Shown here: positions 1-8,616 of the stretch, piece after piece
Layout of the letters: each line of letters begins with the position of its first letter
Numbering within the stretch: the first letter of the stretch is position 1
DNA from: Candidatus Pelagibacter communis
Lineage (GTDB): Bacteria; Pseudomonadota; Alphaproteobacteria; Pelagibacterales; Pelagibacteraceae
Assembly: GCF_001180205.1 (NCBI RefSeq)
Contig: NZ_CVSU01000092.1
Span: forward strand, 1 to 63,205
Direction of reading: 5' to 3'
Length of the DNA stretch: 63,205 nucleotides
The notes under the pieces: model-generated
Database searches by the model: none
What the model saw: the letters and a program-made list of their open reading frames with translations, nothing else
What the model was told of the DNA's origin: nothing
Position numbers and translations under genes: made by a program

Positions 1-121
1 TTTATCTGCATACATGATGGTAATTTATTTTGGTTTAGCTCTAGGTCAGCATTTACTTATATTAAGTAGAAGCATACCTAGAGCTAAACCAAAATAAATT
101 ACCATCATGTATGCAGATAAA
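1..121. repeat. 46-bp perfect inverted repeat at the window edge (fold-back artefact)
   Basis: Bases 1-46 are the exact reverse complement of 76-121, with a 29-base spacer (47-75). The right arm is ordinary coding sequence of the MFS gene; the left arm codes for the same residues on the opposite strand and then the window ends. A long perfect hairpin inside a coding gene at a contig edge is the usual product of template switching during amplification, so I read the left arm as artefact. Confidence 0.9.
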
Positions 122-513
122 AGTTGCCCTCTATTTTTATTAGTTGCTCTATCGTTTAACCAGCTCTCAGTAACCACATAACAACTAACTAAACTTATAC
201 CTGTTATAAATCTACTAATTGTCCACATAAGTGGATTTACATAAACAACTGCTACTAAAGCACTCAAAGATGCAAGCGAAGCGAATGCAGCAAATACTCT
301 TATATGACCAACTTTTGAAACAAAATTAGGAGTAGTTTTTGAGCCTATAAAGTAGCCAACATAATATCCTGACATAAAGATACCAGTTGTAAAAACACTA
401 AAATCTTCAAATACTGACCGAATACCCATTATTTGCATTTGCAATCCATGAGCAATCATCATTACTCCTATCCCAATAAATAGAGCCCAAGACTTTTTTA
501 CTTCTTTTTGCAT
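47..513 (-). CDS. MFS transporter, N-terminal half (truncated at window edge)
   Basis: This is the first half of a major facilitator superfamily permease, resembling the YcaD group of inner-membrane transporters. The start ATG is at 513; the protein shows successive hydrophobic helices and the stretch ESWLNDRATNKNRGQLL near residues 115-130, matching the YcaD-type loop followed by an AYMM helix. Sequence is trustworthy down to base 76. The apparent TGA stop at 46-48 straddles the fold-back junction, so it is created by the artefact and the real gene continues outside the window. It is the last visible gene of the minus-strand run, 31 bases after the EamA exporter. Substrate cannot be told. 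Confidence 0.8.
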
Positions 514-544
514 GTTTTTGTTTTTAAAATTTAATAATTCTTCG

Positions 545-1420
545 CTAGGTAGTTTTGGTTTGTGTTTTTTTTATGGCTAGTAAAGAATGAATTGCTATCG
601 TGATAATGATAACAATGCCTCCATAGATCGTTTCAGGAGAAGGCTGTTCTTTTATTACCATCCAAACCCACAAAGGTCCAAGAATTGTCTCTAAAAGAAA
701 AAAAAGATTAACTTCAGCAGCAGTTATAAATCTTGGTGCTATAGTTACCAAAACAAATGGTATAGCTACGCACATTACACACATTAAAGGTATATAAAAA
801 AGATCATTTCCCACTAAAGCAAAGTCTTTTACAAAGAAAAAGGCAAATATTGCAACACATGATTTTCCTATTACAGCAGCAGGCACTAAGTCGGTTGATT
901 TTGCATATCTTGCTATGTTTGCGTTACAGGCTAATCCAAAGGATGTTATTAAGCCAAATAAATCACCATAAAAATTACCAAGACTTAATGAGTCGTAAAA
1001 AATATAAACACAAGCAATAAAGGTAATTATTATAGCGATCCAAGTCTTATTATCAGGTTTTTCTTTTAGGAAAATAGCTCCCAATATTGCTGATAGCATA
1101 GGCGCAAGAGCTACCATTAATAAAGTATTTGCTACATTGGTGTTTTGTATTGAGATAATAAAAGTAATATTACATATGGAAAAACTAATTACATAAAAAA
1201 TACCTGGATAACCAATTTTAAATAAAGCTTTTAAGAAATTATTTTTATAAAATAAAAGAAGACCTACTAAAACTACAAAAAATGGTATTGCTCCTCTATA
1301 AAAAAGCATCCCCCAAGTATCAATATTTGATAATCTAATTAGTAATGAGTCAGGAGTTATAAACATAATAGCAACAAATGCCATTAAAGAGCCTTTTTGT
1401 TGATTAGTTAGATTTTTCAC
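545..1420 (-). CDS. EamA/DMT-family inner-membrane exporter
   Basis: Drug/metabolite transporter superfamily protein of about 291 residues with the ten hydrophobic helices and internal duplication typical of two EamA domains; LGAIFLKEKP near the end of the first repeat and WMVIKEQPSP near the end of the second are family signatures. An upstream TTG at 1438 is open, but the GTG at 1420 overlaps the gshB stop as GTGA and has a GGAGAG ribosome site upstream, so I prefer it. It probably shares the gshA-gshB transcript. Substrate unknown; export of a thiol or amino acid would fit the neighbours but is only a guess. Confidence 0.8.
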   Translation of the reverse strand: MKNLTNQQKGSLMAFVAIMFITPDSLLIRLSNIDTWGMLFYRGAIPFFVVLVGLLLFYKNNFLKALFKIGYPGIFYVISFSICNITFIISIQNTNVANTLLMVALAPMLSAILGAIFLKEKPDNKTWIAIIITFIACVYIFYDSLSLGNFYGDLFGLITSFGLACNANIARYAKSTDLVPAAVIGKSCVAIFAFFFVKDFALVGNDLFYIPLMCVMCVAIPFVLVTIAPRFITAAEVNLFFLLETILGPLWVWMVIKEQPSPETIYGGIVIIITIAIHSLLAIKKTQTKTT

Positions 1421-2343
1421 GCTTTTAGCTCTCTCCAAAAAGTTTTAGCTAAATTTTTTCCCGATAGATCATAAAGTGTTTTAAGTCCAGTTGGAGATGT
1501 AACATTTATATCTCCATTGAGTTTTTGATCTATAAAGTCGATTCCTGCAAAAAAAATATTTTCTTTTTTTAAATCTTTTGCAATTAGCTTTGAAATTTTA
1601 ATTTCTTTACTTGTTAATCTTATATTGGTTGGTTTTGCTCCTTTACTCATATTGCTTAAAATTGAATTTTTCTTTGGAACCCTTGAAATTGCACCACATA
1701 CTTTTCCATTAATAATAAAAACTCTTTTGTCTCCCTTACTTATTTTAGGAAGAAACTTTTGGCACATGATATGACCATGCTTTTTTATAAATTTATTTAC
1801 TAATTTTGAATTAAACTTAGTTAGTAAATGAATATCATTTCCACTGAAACTATGGATGGGTTTTAAAATGACTTTTTTGTTTTTTTTGAAAAATTTTTTA
1901 ATTTCATCCATATTTTGAGTAAAAATAGTAGCTGGCATGTATTTTTGATATTTAGATGAATACAATTTTTCAGAAATATTCCTTACAGACGTAGGGTTGT
2001 TAATTATTTTAACTTTAGTATTAATTGTATCCAAAATGTATGTTGTTGAAATATACTCAAGATTAAAAGGTGGATCTTGGCGAATTAGAATAAATTTACA
2101 TTTACTTAATTCTAGATTTTGTTTTTTCGTGATTTTATAGAATTTCTTTTGGCTGTAGTTAAATTTAATAAAAAAACCTTTAGCTGTAACTCCCGAATTA
2201 ACAACTGATAAGTCTTTTGGGTCGTAATAGAAAATTTTATATTTTTTGTTTTGAATTTCGTTTGCTAAAAAAACACTTGTATCCGTTAAAGGATTTAGTC
2301 TAGAAGGATGGTTTCCTTGAACAGCAACAATTTTATTTATCAT
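1417..2343 (-). CDS. gshB: glutathione synthetase
   Basis: ATP-grasp ligase joining glycine to gamma-glutamylcysteine in the cytoplasm, the second step of glutathione synthesis. The 308-residue protein has the GshB substrate motif IRQDPPFN near residue 90, the NNP segment near 135, the ATP-binding KPIHSFSGNDI near 165, and INVTSPTG near the end, all family landmarks. It overlaps the upstream gshA stop by 11 bases and the downstream exporter start by 4, so the three are almost certainly cotranscribed and translationally coupled. Length is close to the usual 310-315. Confidence 0.93.
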   Translation of the reverse strand: MINKIVAVQGNHPSRLNPLTDTSVFLANEIQNKKYKIFYYDPKDLSVVNSGVTAKGFFIKFNYSQKKFYKITKKQNLELSKCKFILIRQDPPFNLEYISTTYILDTINTKVKIINNPTSVRNISEKLYSSKYQKYMPATIFTQNMDEIKKFFKKNKKVILKPIHSFSGNDIHLLTKFNSKLVNKFIKKHGHIMCQKFLPKISKGDKRVFIINGKVCGAISRVPKKNSILSNMSKGAKPTNIRLTSKEIKISKLIAKDLKKENIFFAGIDFIDQKLNGDINVTSPTGLKTLYDLSGKNLAKTFWRELKA

Positions 2344-3628
2344 ACAATTCGTCTAAATTTTCGTTTTTTGAAAATTTATTAATCATATGATCTGCGTTTG
2401 TTGTCTTGTTATCAATTACTTTTTGTAGATGATTAAGGAATATAGTCTCGTTATTACCTTTTTTACTTAAAACATCTCTATTCTCTAAACCTTTTCTTGA
2501 AAGTTCTAAAAGTATAGATGACCAATAAAGAAGATCTTTACCCATTAATTGAGTATTAAACCCTTTTTTTGGTGCTTCTAAATAGGCATTGATTATTTTA
2601 TCTTTATCCCATTTAGAAATTAGTTCATGAACTTCATCTAAATTTCCATAAAGCATTCCAATATTGAAAGCTGGTCCCGCACACAAACAATCCCAACCAC
2701 AGGTATCCATAGATCTTAATTCAATATATTTTTTAACTCTATTCTCAGTAAATATTGTGCTTAAGTGAGTTGTTAAGTCTGCTTCAGTTGGAAGTCTATT
2801 CCCAATTTCTTGGATTTTTCCTTCCATAAAATCCTTTAAAATATATTTCCTACCCGAAATATACTGATCTTTATTTTGTATAAATAATATAGGAAAGTTA
2901 ATTACAAAATCAGCATATTTTTCAAAATTCATATTTTCAAAAAATAATTTAGGCAATCCACCTCTAGAAGTACTTTGCCATACTTTAGATCTATAAGATA
3001 AATAGTTACTATTTTTTTTTTCCACAATTGAGGAATTAGCAAACAAAGCAATTGCAATAGGTACAATTGAGTTTGCTACTCTAAACTTTTTAATAAAATC
3101 ATCTTCTGAACTATAATCTATATTTAACTGTGTACCGCATGTTCGATACATCATATCTAAACTAAGTTCACCACCTAGAGGCATATCCTTAGTCATTAAT
3201 TCATATCTTTGCTTAGGGTTGCCTGGGATTTCATTTAATTTAGAAATAGGATCAAATCCTGCGCTAACAATTTTTATATCTAATTTTTTTGTCACCTGTT
3301 TAAGTTCAAATAAATAATCTTGTGACTCTGCACAAGCTTCGTGCATATGATTTAATTTATCTCCTGATAATTCTATCTGATTACCTGGTTCAAGAGTTAT
3401 ATTTTTTCCACCTTTATTAAGAGCAATGATATTTTCTTTTTCAAAAACTGGATTCCAGCCAAATTCAAGCAGGGCTGTAAACATTTCTTTTATTTTTGAA
3501 TAATCAATCCTTTTATTGTCCGAATTGTTAAATAAAAACTTTTCATGCTCGATCCCGATTTTAAAATTTTTGGGTTCTTTAATACCTGATTTAAAATAAT
3601 TAATAATTTTTTCTTTTGTATCTATCAT
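2333..3628 (-). CDS. gshA: glutamate-cysteine ligase, plant/alphaproteobacterial type
   Basis: Catalyses ATP-dependent joining of glutamate and cysteine, the first step of glutathione synthesis. The 431-residue protein belongs to the class shared by plants and alphaproteobacteria rather than the E. coli class: GIEHEKFLF near residue 24, an ELSG segment near 87, RYELMTKDMP near 140 and YRTCGTQLNIDY near 160 are its markers. Directly followed by gshB with an 11-base overlap, giving a two-gene glutathione pathway. The start ATG at 3628 lies 29 bases after the HD-domain gene. Confidence 0.93.
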   Translation of the reverse strand: MIDTKEKIINYFKSGIKEPKNFKIGIEHEKFLFNNSDNKRIDYSKIKEMFTALLEFGWNPVFEKENIIALNKGGKNITLEPGNQIELSGDKLNHMHEACAESQDYLFELKQVTKKLDIKIVSAGFDPISKLNEIPGNPKQRYELMTKDMPLGGELSLDMMYRTCGTQLNIDYSSEDDFIKKFRVANSIVPIAIALFANSSIVEKKNSNYLSYRSKVWQSTSRGGLPKLFFENMNFEKYADFVINFPILFIQNKDQYISGRKYILKDFMEGKIQEIGNRLPTEADLTTHLSTIFTENRVKKYIELRSMDTCGWDCLCAGPAFNIGMLYGNLDEVHELISKWDKDKIINAYLEAPKKGFNTQLMGKDLLYWSSILLELSRKGLENRDVLSKKGNNETIFLNHLQKVIDNKTTNADHMINKFSKNENLDELYDK

Positions 3629-3657
3629 GCGCTGTAAATAGTGATTTATATCTAAAT

Positions 3658-4215
3658 TTAAAGATAATAATAAGGCTCTTTTGCAAATATTTTTTTAACT
3701 AATGGCTTAAAATCATCCAAAGTCATACTTTTGTAATCAGGGTCAAAAGAACACTGATCATATTTTTCACAAAAATCTATCGTGTCTTGATAATACTTGT
3801 GGTCTTTAAATTTATCTCTTGCATTTCTGTCACCACCCAAATGATGCGCACTGTAATAAGTTTGAAAAAGACCATGGTGAAGAATAATCCAATAAGTTCT
3901 TTCTGAAACATAAGGTCTCAGAATTGATGCAGCATATTGAGAATGATTCATTGGCGCTAGATCATCCCCAATATCATGTAGTAAAGTTGCAACAACCATT
4001 TCATCACTTTCTTTATTTTTAAAAGCTCTTGTTGCAGCTTGTAAGGAGTGTTCTAGTCTTGTGATTTTGTATCCTTCTAAAGTAGTAGTTTGTTTAGATA
4101 AATAATTTAAAACTCTCTCAGCTGTTTGTCTTTCAAAGTTTTTCTCAAATTTTTCAAGAAGCTCATAATCTTCCTTAGTTCCATTTTTCATTTCAGTAAA
4201 ATTAACTGTTTTCAT
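3658..4215 (-). CDS. HD-domain metal-dependent protein
   Basis: A 185-residue helical protein with the metal-ligand pattern of the HD superfamily: His56 in RLEHSLQ, His80-Asp81 in LLHDIGD, His91, His113-His114 and Asp153. This larger ligand set fits a dinuclear site, as in the PhnZ/TmpB-like and related phosphohydrolase groups. I cannot see the Glu that I recall marking the PhnZ-like oxygenases seven residues before the first His (a Tyr is there), so a phosphohydrolase is as likely as an oxygenase. It sits between purF and gshA with tiny gaps (3 and 29 bases). Substrate unknown. Confidence 0.75.
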   Translation of the reverse strand: MKTVNFTEMKNGTKEDYELLEKFEKNFERQTAERVLNYLSKQTTTLEGYKITRLEHSLQAATRAFKNKESDEMVVATLLHDIGDDLAPMNHSQYAASILRPYVSERTYWIILHHGLFQTYYSAHHLGGDRNARDKFKDHKYYQDTIDFCEKYDQCSFDPDYKSMTLDDFKPLVKKIFAKEPYYYL

Positions 4216-4218
4216 AAC

Positions 4219-5700
4219 TTAATTATTTGATCCAGTGCTTAGTAAAGATAACTGGGTTATTTTATTATCTCCTAATTCGTCTACTAATTTAACAGGATAT
4301 TCACCTGTGAAATAATGATCTGTTAATTGAGGATAAGTTTCATTTCTATTTTCAAAACCAATAGCTTTATACAATCCTTCAATTGATAAAAATCTTAAAG
4401 ATTTAGCTCCAATATATTCACAAATTTCTTCATTTGTTTTATTTGCTGCTAACAATTCTTTTTTTGTTGGTGTATCTACACCATAGAAATCTGGGTATCT
4501 TATTTCAGGGCACGCAATTTTTACATGAACTTCTTTTGCACCAGCTTCGTAAAGCATTTTAACAATTTTATAGGACGTTGTTCCTCGAACAAGAGAGTCA
4601 TCAATTAGAATTATTTTTTTATTTTTAATTGTTGTTTGATTTGCATTTAATTTTAATTTAACTCCTAAGCTTCTAATTTTCTGACTAGGTTCAATAAAAG
4701 TTCTTCCAACATAATGATTTCTAATTAACCCATGTTCAAAATTAATTTTTAGTTCTTGAGCAAAACCCATAGCAGCAGCATTTCCAGAATCTGGGACTGG
4801 AACCACTATATCGGCATCAGTATCATTTTCTTTTGCAAGTTCTATACCAATATTTTTTCGATGTTCATAAGCCGTTTTTCCTCCAATCAAACTGTCTGGT
4901 CTTGAAAAATAAATATATTCAAATACACAAGGTCTAACTTTTTTAGCAGGGAAGGGTTTAATACTTTTTAGTTCATTATTTTCAATTAAAACTATTTCAC
5001 CGTTTTCAACTTCTCTTACATATTTTGCACCAATTATATCAAATGCACAAGTTTCAGATGCCAAGACATAACTATTACCAAGCTTACCGATTACCAGAGG
5101 TCTAATGCCATAAGGATCTCTAACCCCAATTAATGAGTTTTGGGTTAACATCACTAATGCATAGCCACCTTGAATTTGAAAAATTGCATCAATTACTTTG
5201 TCAATTGTTTTTGCCCTTTTTGATTTAGCAATTAATTGAACAATCGTTTCAGTATCTGAAGTAGTGTAAAATATAGCTCCATCTTCAACTAGTTTATTTC
5301 TTAAAGCAATTGAATTCGTAAGATTTCCATTATGCGCAACTCCAATACCACCTGCATTGGTGTCAGCAAAAAAAGGCTGAATGTTTCTTAATATATTGTT
5401 TCCAGTTGTACTGTATCTGTTATGGCCAATCGCATAATTTCCCTTAAGATTGTTAAGCACTTTTTCTTTGTTGAAATTATCACCTACTAAACCAAATCTT
5501 TTTTCAGAATAATATTTTTCTCCATCAAAGGTAACTATTCCACAACCTTCTTGACCTCTGTGTTGTAGAGCATGTAGCCCAAGTGCTGTTAGAGCTGAAG
5601 CATCTTTTGCATTGCTAATACCAAAAACCCCACATTCTTCCTTTAGTCTTGGATTATAGATCTGTAATTTTTTCTTTAGAATCTTGATATGTTTTTTCAT
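4219..5700 (-). CDS. purF: amidophosphoribosyltransferase
   Basis: Commits PRPP and glutamine to purine synthesis by forming phosphoribosylamine. The 493-residue protein has the class II glutamine amidotransferase nucleophile in EECGVFGI (Cys23, so a 22-residue propeptide would be removed), GHNRYSTTG near 95, and the PRPP-binding segment IILIDDSLVRGTTS in the C-terminal half. The C-terminal Cys pair used for a 4Fe-4S cluster in some PurF proteins is not seen near FTGEYP. The only usable start, ATG 5700, overlaps the end of cvpA by 47 bases, a cvpA-purF pairing common in bacteria. Confidence 0.95.
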   Translation of the reverse strand: MKKHIKILKKKLQIYNPRLKEECGVFGISNAKDASALTALGLHALQHRGQEGCGIVTFDGEKYYSEKRFGLVGDNFNKEKVLNNLKGNYAIGHNRYSTTGNNILRNIQPFFADTNAGGIGVAHNGNLTNSIALRNKLVEDGAIFYTTSDTETIVQLIAKSKRAKTIDKVIDAIFQIQGGYALVMLTQNSLIGVRDPYGIRPLVIGKLGNSYVLASETCAFDIIGAKYVREVENGEIVLIENNELKSIKPFPAKKVRPCVFEYIYFSRPDSLIGGKTAYEHRKNIGIELAKENDTDADIVVPVPDSGNAAAMGFAQELKINFEHGLIRNHYVGRTFIEPSQKIRSLGVKLKLNANQTTIKNKKIILIDDSLVRGTTSYKIVKMLYEAGAKEVHVKIACPEIRYPDFYGVDTPTKKELLAANKTNEEICEYIGAKSLRFLSIEGLYKAIGFENRNETYPQLTDHYFTGEYPVKLVDELGDNKITQLSLLSTGSNN

Positions 5701-6199
5701 TAGGAAATTCTTTTATCAGATAACTACTACCTTTTTCTAAATATGGAAAGACGTATGATTTGCCAAAATTTATTGGCCATTTATCGTAATTATAAACAAT
5801 ATGAACACCTGAAAAGATACATACAGAAATAATGTAAGCTCTTATGAAACCAAAAAAGAATCCAAACGTCGTATCTAAGCCACCGATTCCCGTATATCTG
5901 ACTGCTTTACTGATTCCTTTATTAATCAATAAAACCAAAAAGATAACAATTACAAATATTACTATTCCTAAACCAACATCGAGCACATACTCATTATCAA
6001 TTATGTCTTTTACATAGGGTTTAATTTTTGGAAATAGAATTAATGTAATTATGTAAGCCAGCAACCATTTAGCCATTGAGAGAATACTTAAAATGAAACC
6101 CTTTTTGTAACAACTTATCAATGAAAGGATTGTTAAAATTAAATAAATTAAATCAATTATTGATATTGCAATATAAAAATCTTTTATGATTTTTAACAT
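5654..6199 (-). CDS. cvpA: CvpA family membrane protein
   Basis: A 181-residue inner-membrane protein with four predicted hydrophobic helices; the first helical region, with SCYKKGFILSILSMAKWLLAY, matches the CvpA pattern in which a GF-rich loop follows the first helix, and GGLDTTFGFFFGFIRAYII near residue 105 is the second signature. CvpA is needed for colicin V production and bile or envelope stress tolerance in enterics, with no settled biochemical role. It starts by TAATG overlap with the RND gene stop and ends 47 bases inside purF. Confidence 0.88.
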   Translation of the reverse strand: MLKIIKDFYIAISIIDLIYLILTILSLISCYKKGFILSILSMAKWLLAYIITLILFPKIKPYVKDIIDNEYVLDVGLGIVIFVIVIFLVLLINKGISKAVRYTGIGGLDTTFGFFFGFIRAYIISVCIFSGVHIVYNYDKWPINFGKSYVFPYLEKGSSYLIKEFPNEKTYQDSKEKITDL

Positions 6200-8595
6200 T
6201 AAGATGATTTGCCAAAAGGTTTAATAATTAAAATTAATGAAGGCAAGAGAGTCAATACTGATATCATAGCTAACAACATAGCTAATCCTGTAAACACACC
6301 AAAATAAATTGTTGGGATAAACTTTGATAACACCAAAATAGAAAATCCAAAAACAATAGTAATTGAAGTGTTTAGTATAGCAACCCCAACAGTTGAATGA
6401 CAAGTTTTTAAAGTCTTGTTATAATCTTTGATTTTATTAAACTCTTCTTTAAATCTGTAAATATAGTGAATACTGTTATCTACAGCAATTCCTATTGTAA
6501 TTGCTGCAATAGTTATAGTCATCATATCCAAAGGTATTCCTAACGATCCAATTATTCCTAGTATAAAAAATGCAGCAATAAAATTTGGAACAACCCCAAT
6601 CAATGAAAGCTTAATATTTCTAAATAAGATTATGAACATTGAAAATATCCCAATCATAACCAATCCTAATGTTAAAATTTGAGATTTAAATAAGCTTTGT
6701 AATAAATTATTAAATAATATTAATACACCTGCCAGTTTATAATCTTTTTCTTCTAAACCAAATTTATCTTCAAGATCAAAATTAATTTTATTTATTAAAT
6801 CATTTCTTCTTAAATCTTCCTGCGAGTCTATAATTCTTAAACTAATTCGAGCCTCATTATCTTTGATAGAAAGATAAGGGTCAATGATTTCAGTTTTAAT
6901 ACTCTGAGGAATTTTAGAGTAAAGAACTCCCATTTCTAAAGTGCCTAGAGGTTTATTATTATTTAATTGAGTAGCAACCTCAATAATAGATGAAAAAGAT
7001 AGAACTTTGCCAATTTCAGGTAAGCTATCTAAGTAATTATGAACAGATGTAATTAGATCAATTTTATCTTTGGTAAACCAGTATTTTTCATCATCATTAT
7101 CTTCCTCATCGCCCCAATCCTCAAATTCATCATCTTCTTCAGATTTTTTAACCTTTTCTTTCTCAGGAAATTTTATAATAACCTCTAAAGGAGTGGTTCC
7201 ACCCAGCTCCTCATCTATAAGCTTCATACCCTTGTAAATTTCAGTATTCTTATCAAAGTAATTTATAAAACTATTTTCAACTTCAAGCTTACTTATTCCA
7301 AAAATGCTAAAAATTACAACTACTCCAGTTATTAAAAAAATAGAGTTTTTATTATTTATAGAAATTAAACTAAGTAAATTTGTAATTTTAGATTTCTGTT
7401 CTTTTTTAACTGAAATATTTTTTGTAGGTGCAAAGTTTAAAAGGGTAGGTAGCAAAGTAAATGTAATGATAAATGATGTAATCAATCCAAAGGTCATCAT
7501 CCAGCCAAAATCAATAACAGGTTTTATTTCACTAAAAATTAAAGATAAGAAGGCGAAAATTGTCGTTAGGACAGTATAAAGAATTGGCCAAAACATTTTT
7601 GAAGTGGTTAAGGAAATAATTTCAAAATTATTTTTTGATGGAAAATCTTTTTTAAGTTGAAGAAACCTTGTGCTCATATGAATATTCATTGCCATTGTTA
7701 AAATTAACATCAGTGCAATAAAATTTGATGAGATAACTGTAACCTTCCATCCTAGTAATCCAAGTAATCCAATCATAATTGTTACAGAAAAAAGACAACT
7801 ACTTATAGGAACCACAATCCAAAGAAGGTTTCTAAAAACAAACCATAAAGTAGCAATTATAAATAATAGAACTCCTAAACCAAAAACAATTATATCGCTT
7901 TTGATAAAGGTCATCATATCATCAGCAATCATTGGTATTCCTCCTAGATAAATCTTTCCAACATCACCATAACTTTGAATAACTTGTCTAATTTCTAAAA
8001 TATTCAGGTGGTTTTGTTTTTTGATTTCATCTTTAATTAGTTCAATTTCCTCTTTTGATTTATTTTCTATATCTTCTAATTTTTGAGATTGTTTAATGTT
8101 AACAATAATTCCACTGGTTTTACCATCCTTGCTAATGACAAAATTTCGAAAAACGGGACTATTTAAAATTTCTTTAAAACCTCGATCTCTATCAACATCT
8201 TCATCTTTTAATGTTTTGAAACTTTCTAGTCTTTCTTGAAGGGGAGCTTCTGAATTATTTAAAAGTGGAATGTCTAATAATGTAATTACACTATGGACCC
8301 AATTGAGGCTCTGAATTTTATATTTTAAACTTAATAAGTTGTTAATCGATGAGTCAGTTATCATTCCCTCATTAGGTGTATAGGTAAGAATTAAAAATTC
8401 TTTAGATCCATATCTTTCAGAGATTTCTTTCAAGTAAGCTAAATCTGGATCACCTTCTATTAATAGGGTTTCTGATGAAGCATCTAGCCTAAAATTTTTT
8501 GAAGAGTATCCAAAACTTAAAATAGCAATAATTAACAATACAAATATTGCTCTTGGATTTTTGAGGATAACGTTTTGATAAAAATGAGCTATCAT
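6199..8595 (-). CDS. RND-superfamily (MMPL-type) predicted exporter
   Basis: A 798-residue membrane protein with the RND layout: one N-terminal helix, a periplasmic domain (about residues 40-225), a five-to-six helix bundle (about 230-390), a second helix and periplasmic domain, and a second bundle ending in GIAVDNSIHYIYRFKEEF near residue 710, the signature of the COG1033 exporter group. These proteins move lipids or hydrophobic molecules using proton flux. An unusual run of Asp and Glu lies near residues 478-502 in the second periplasmic domain. It sits between dnaB and cvpA, where other alphaproteobacteria often have alr and radA. Confidence 0.85.
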   Translation of the reverse strand: MIAHFYQNVILKNPRAIFVLLIIAILSFGYSSKNFRLDASSETLLIEGDPDLAYLKEISERYGSKEFLILTYTPNEGMITDSSINNLLSLKYKIQSLNWVHSVITLLDIPLLNNSEAPLQERLESFKTLKDEDVDRDRGFKEILNSPVFRNFVISKDGKTSGIIVNIKQSQKLEDIENKSKEEIELIKDEIKKQNHLNILEIRQVIQSYGDVGKIYLGGIPMIADDMMTFIKSDIIVFGLGVLLFIIATLWFVFRNLLWIVVPISSCLFSVTIMIGLLGLLGWKVTVISSNFIALMLILTMAMNIHMSTRFLQLKKDFPSKNNFEIISLTTSKMFWPILYTVLTTIFAFLSLIFSEIKPVIDFGWMMTFGLITSFIITFTLLPTLLNFAPTKNISVKKEQKSKITNLLSLISINNKNSIFLITGVVVIFSIFGISKLEVENSFINYFDKNTEIYKGMKLIDEELGGTTPLEVIIKFPEKEKVKKSEEDDEFEDWGDEEDNDDEKYWFTKDKIDLITSVHNYLDSLPEIGKVLSFSSIIEVATQLNNNKPLGTLEMGVLYSKIPQSIKTEIIDPYLSIKDNEARISLRIIDSQEDLRRNDLINKINFDLEDKFGLEEKDYKLAGVLILFNNLLQSLFKSQILTLGLVMIGIFSMFIILFRNIKLSLIGVVPNFIAAFFILGIIGSLGIPLDMMTITIAAITIGIAVDNSIHYIYRFKEEFNKIKDYNKTLKTCHSTVGVAILNTSITIVFGFSILVLSKFIPTIYFGVFTGLAMLLAMISVLTLLPSLILIIKPFGKSS

Positions 8596-8616
8596 TCAAG
8601 CTCTTTATATTGGAAT

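Noticed and set aside
46-513. Complete 155-residue membrane protein ending at base 46
   Set aside because: The stop codon spans the fold-back junction, so the protein is the N-terminal half of an MFS transporter whose end lies outside the window.
7304-7579. Plus-strand frame inside the RND exporter gene
   Set aside because: Antisense shadow of membrane-helix codons with no independent signals.
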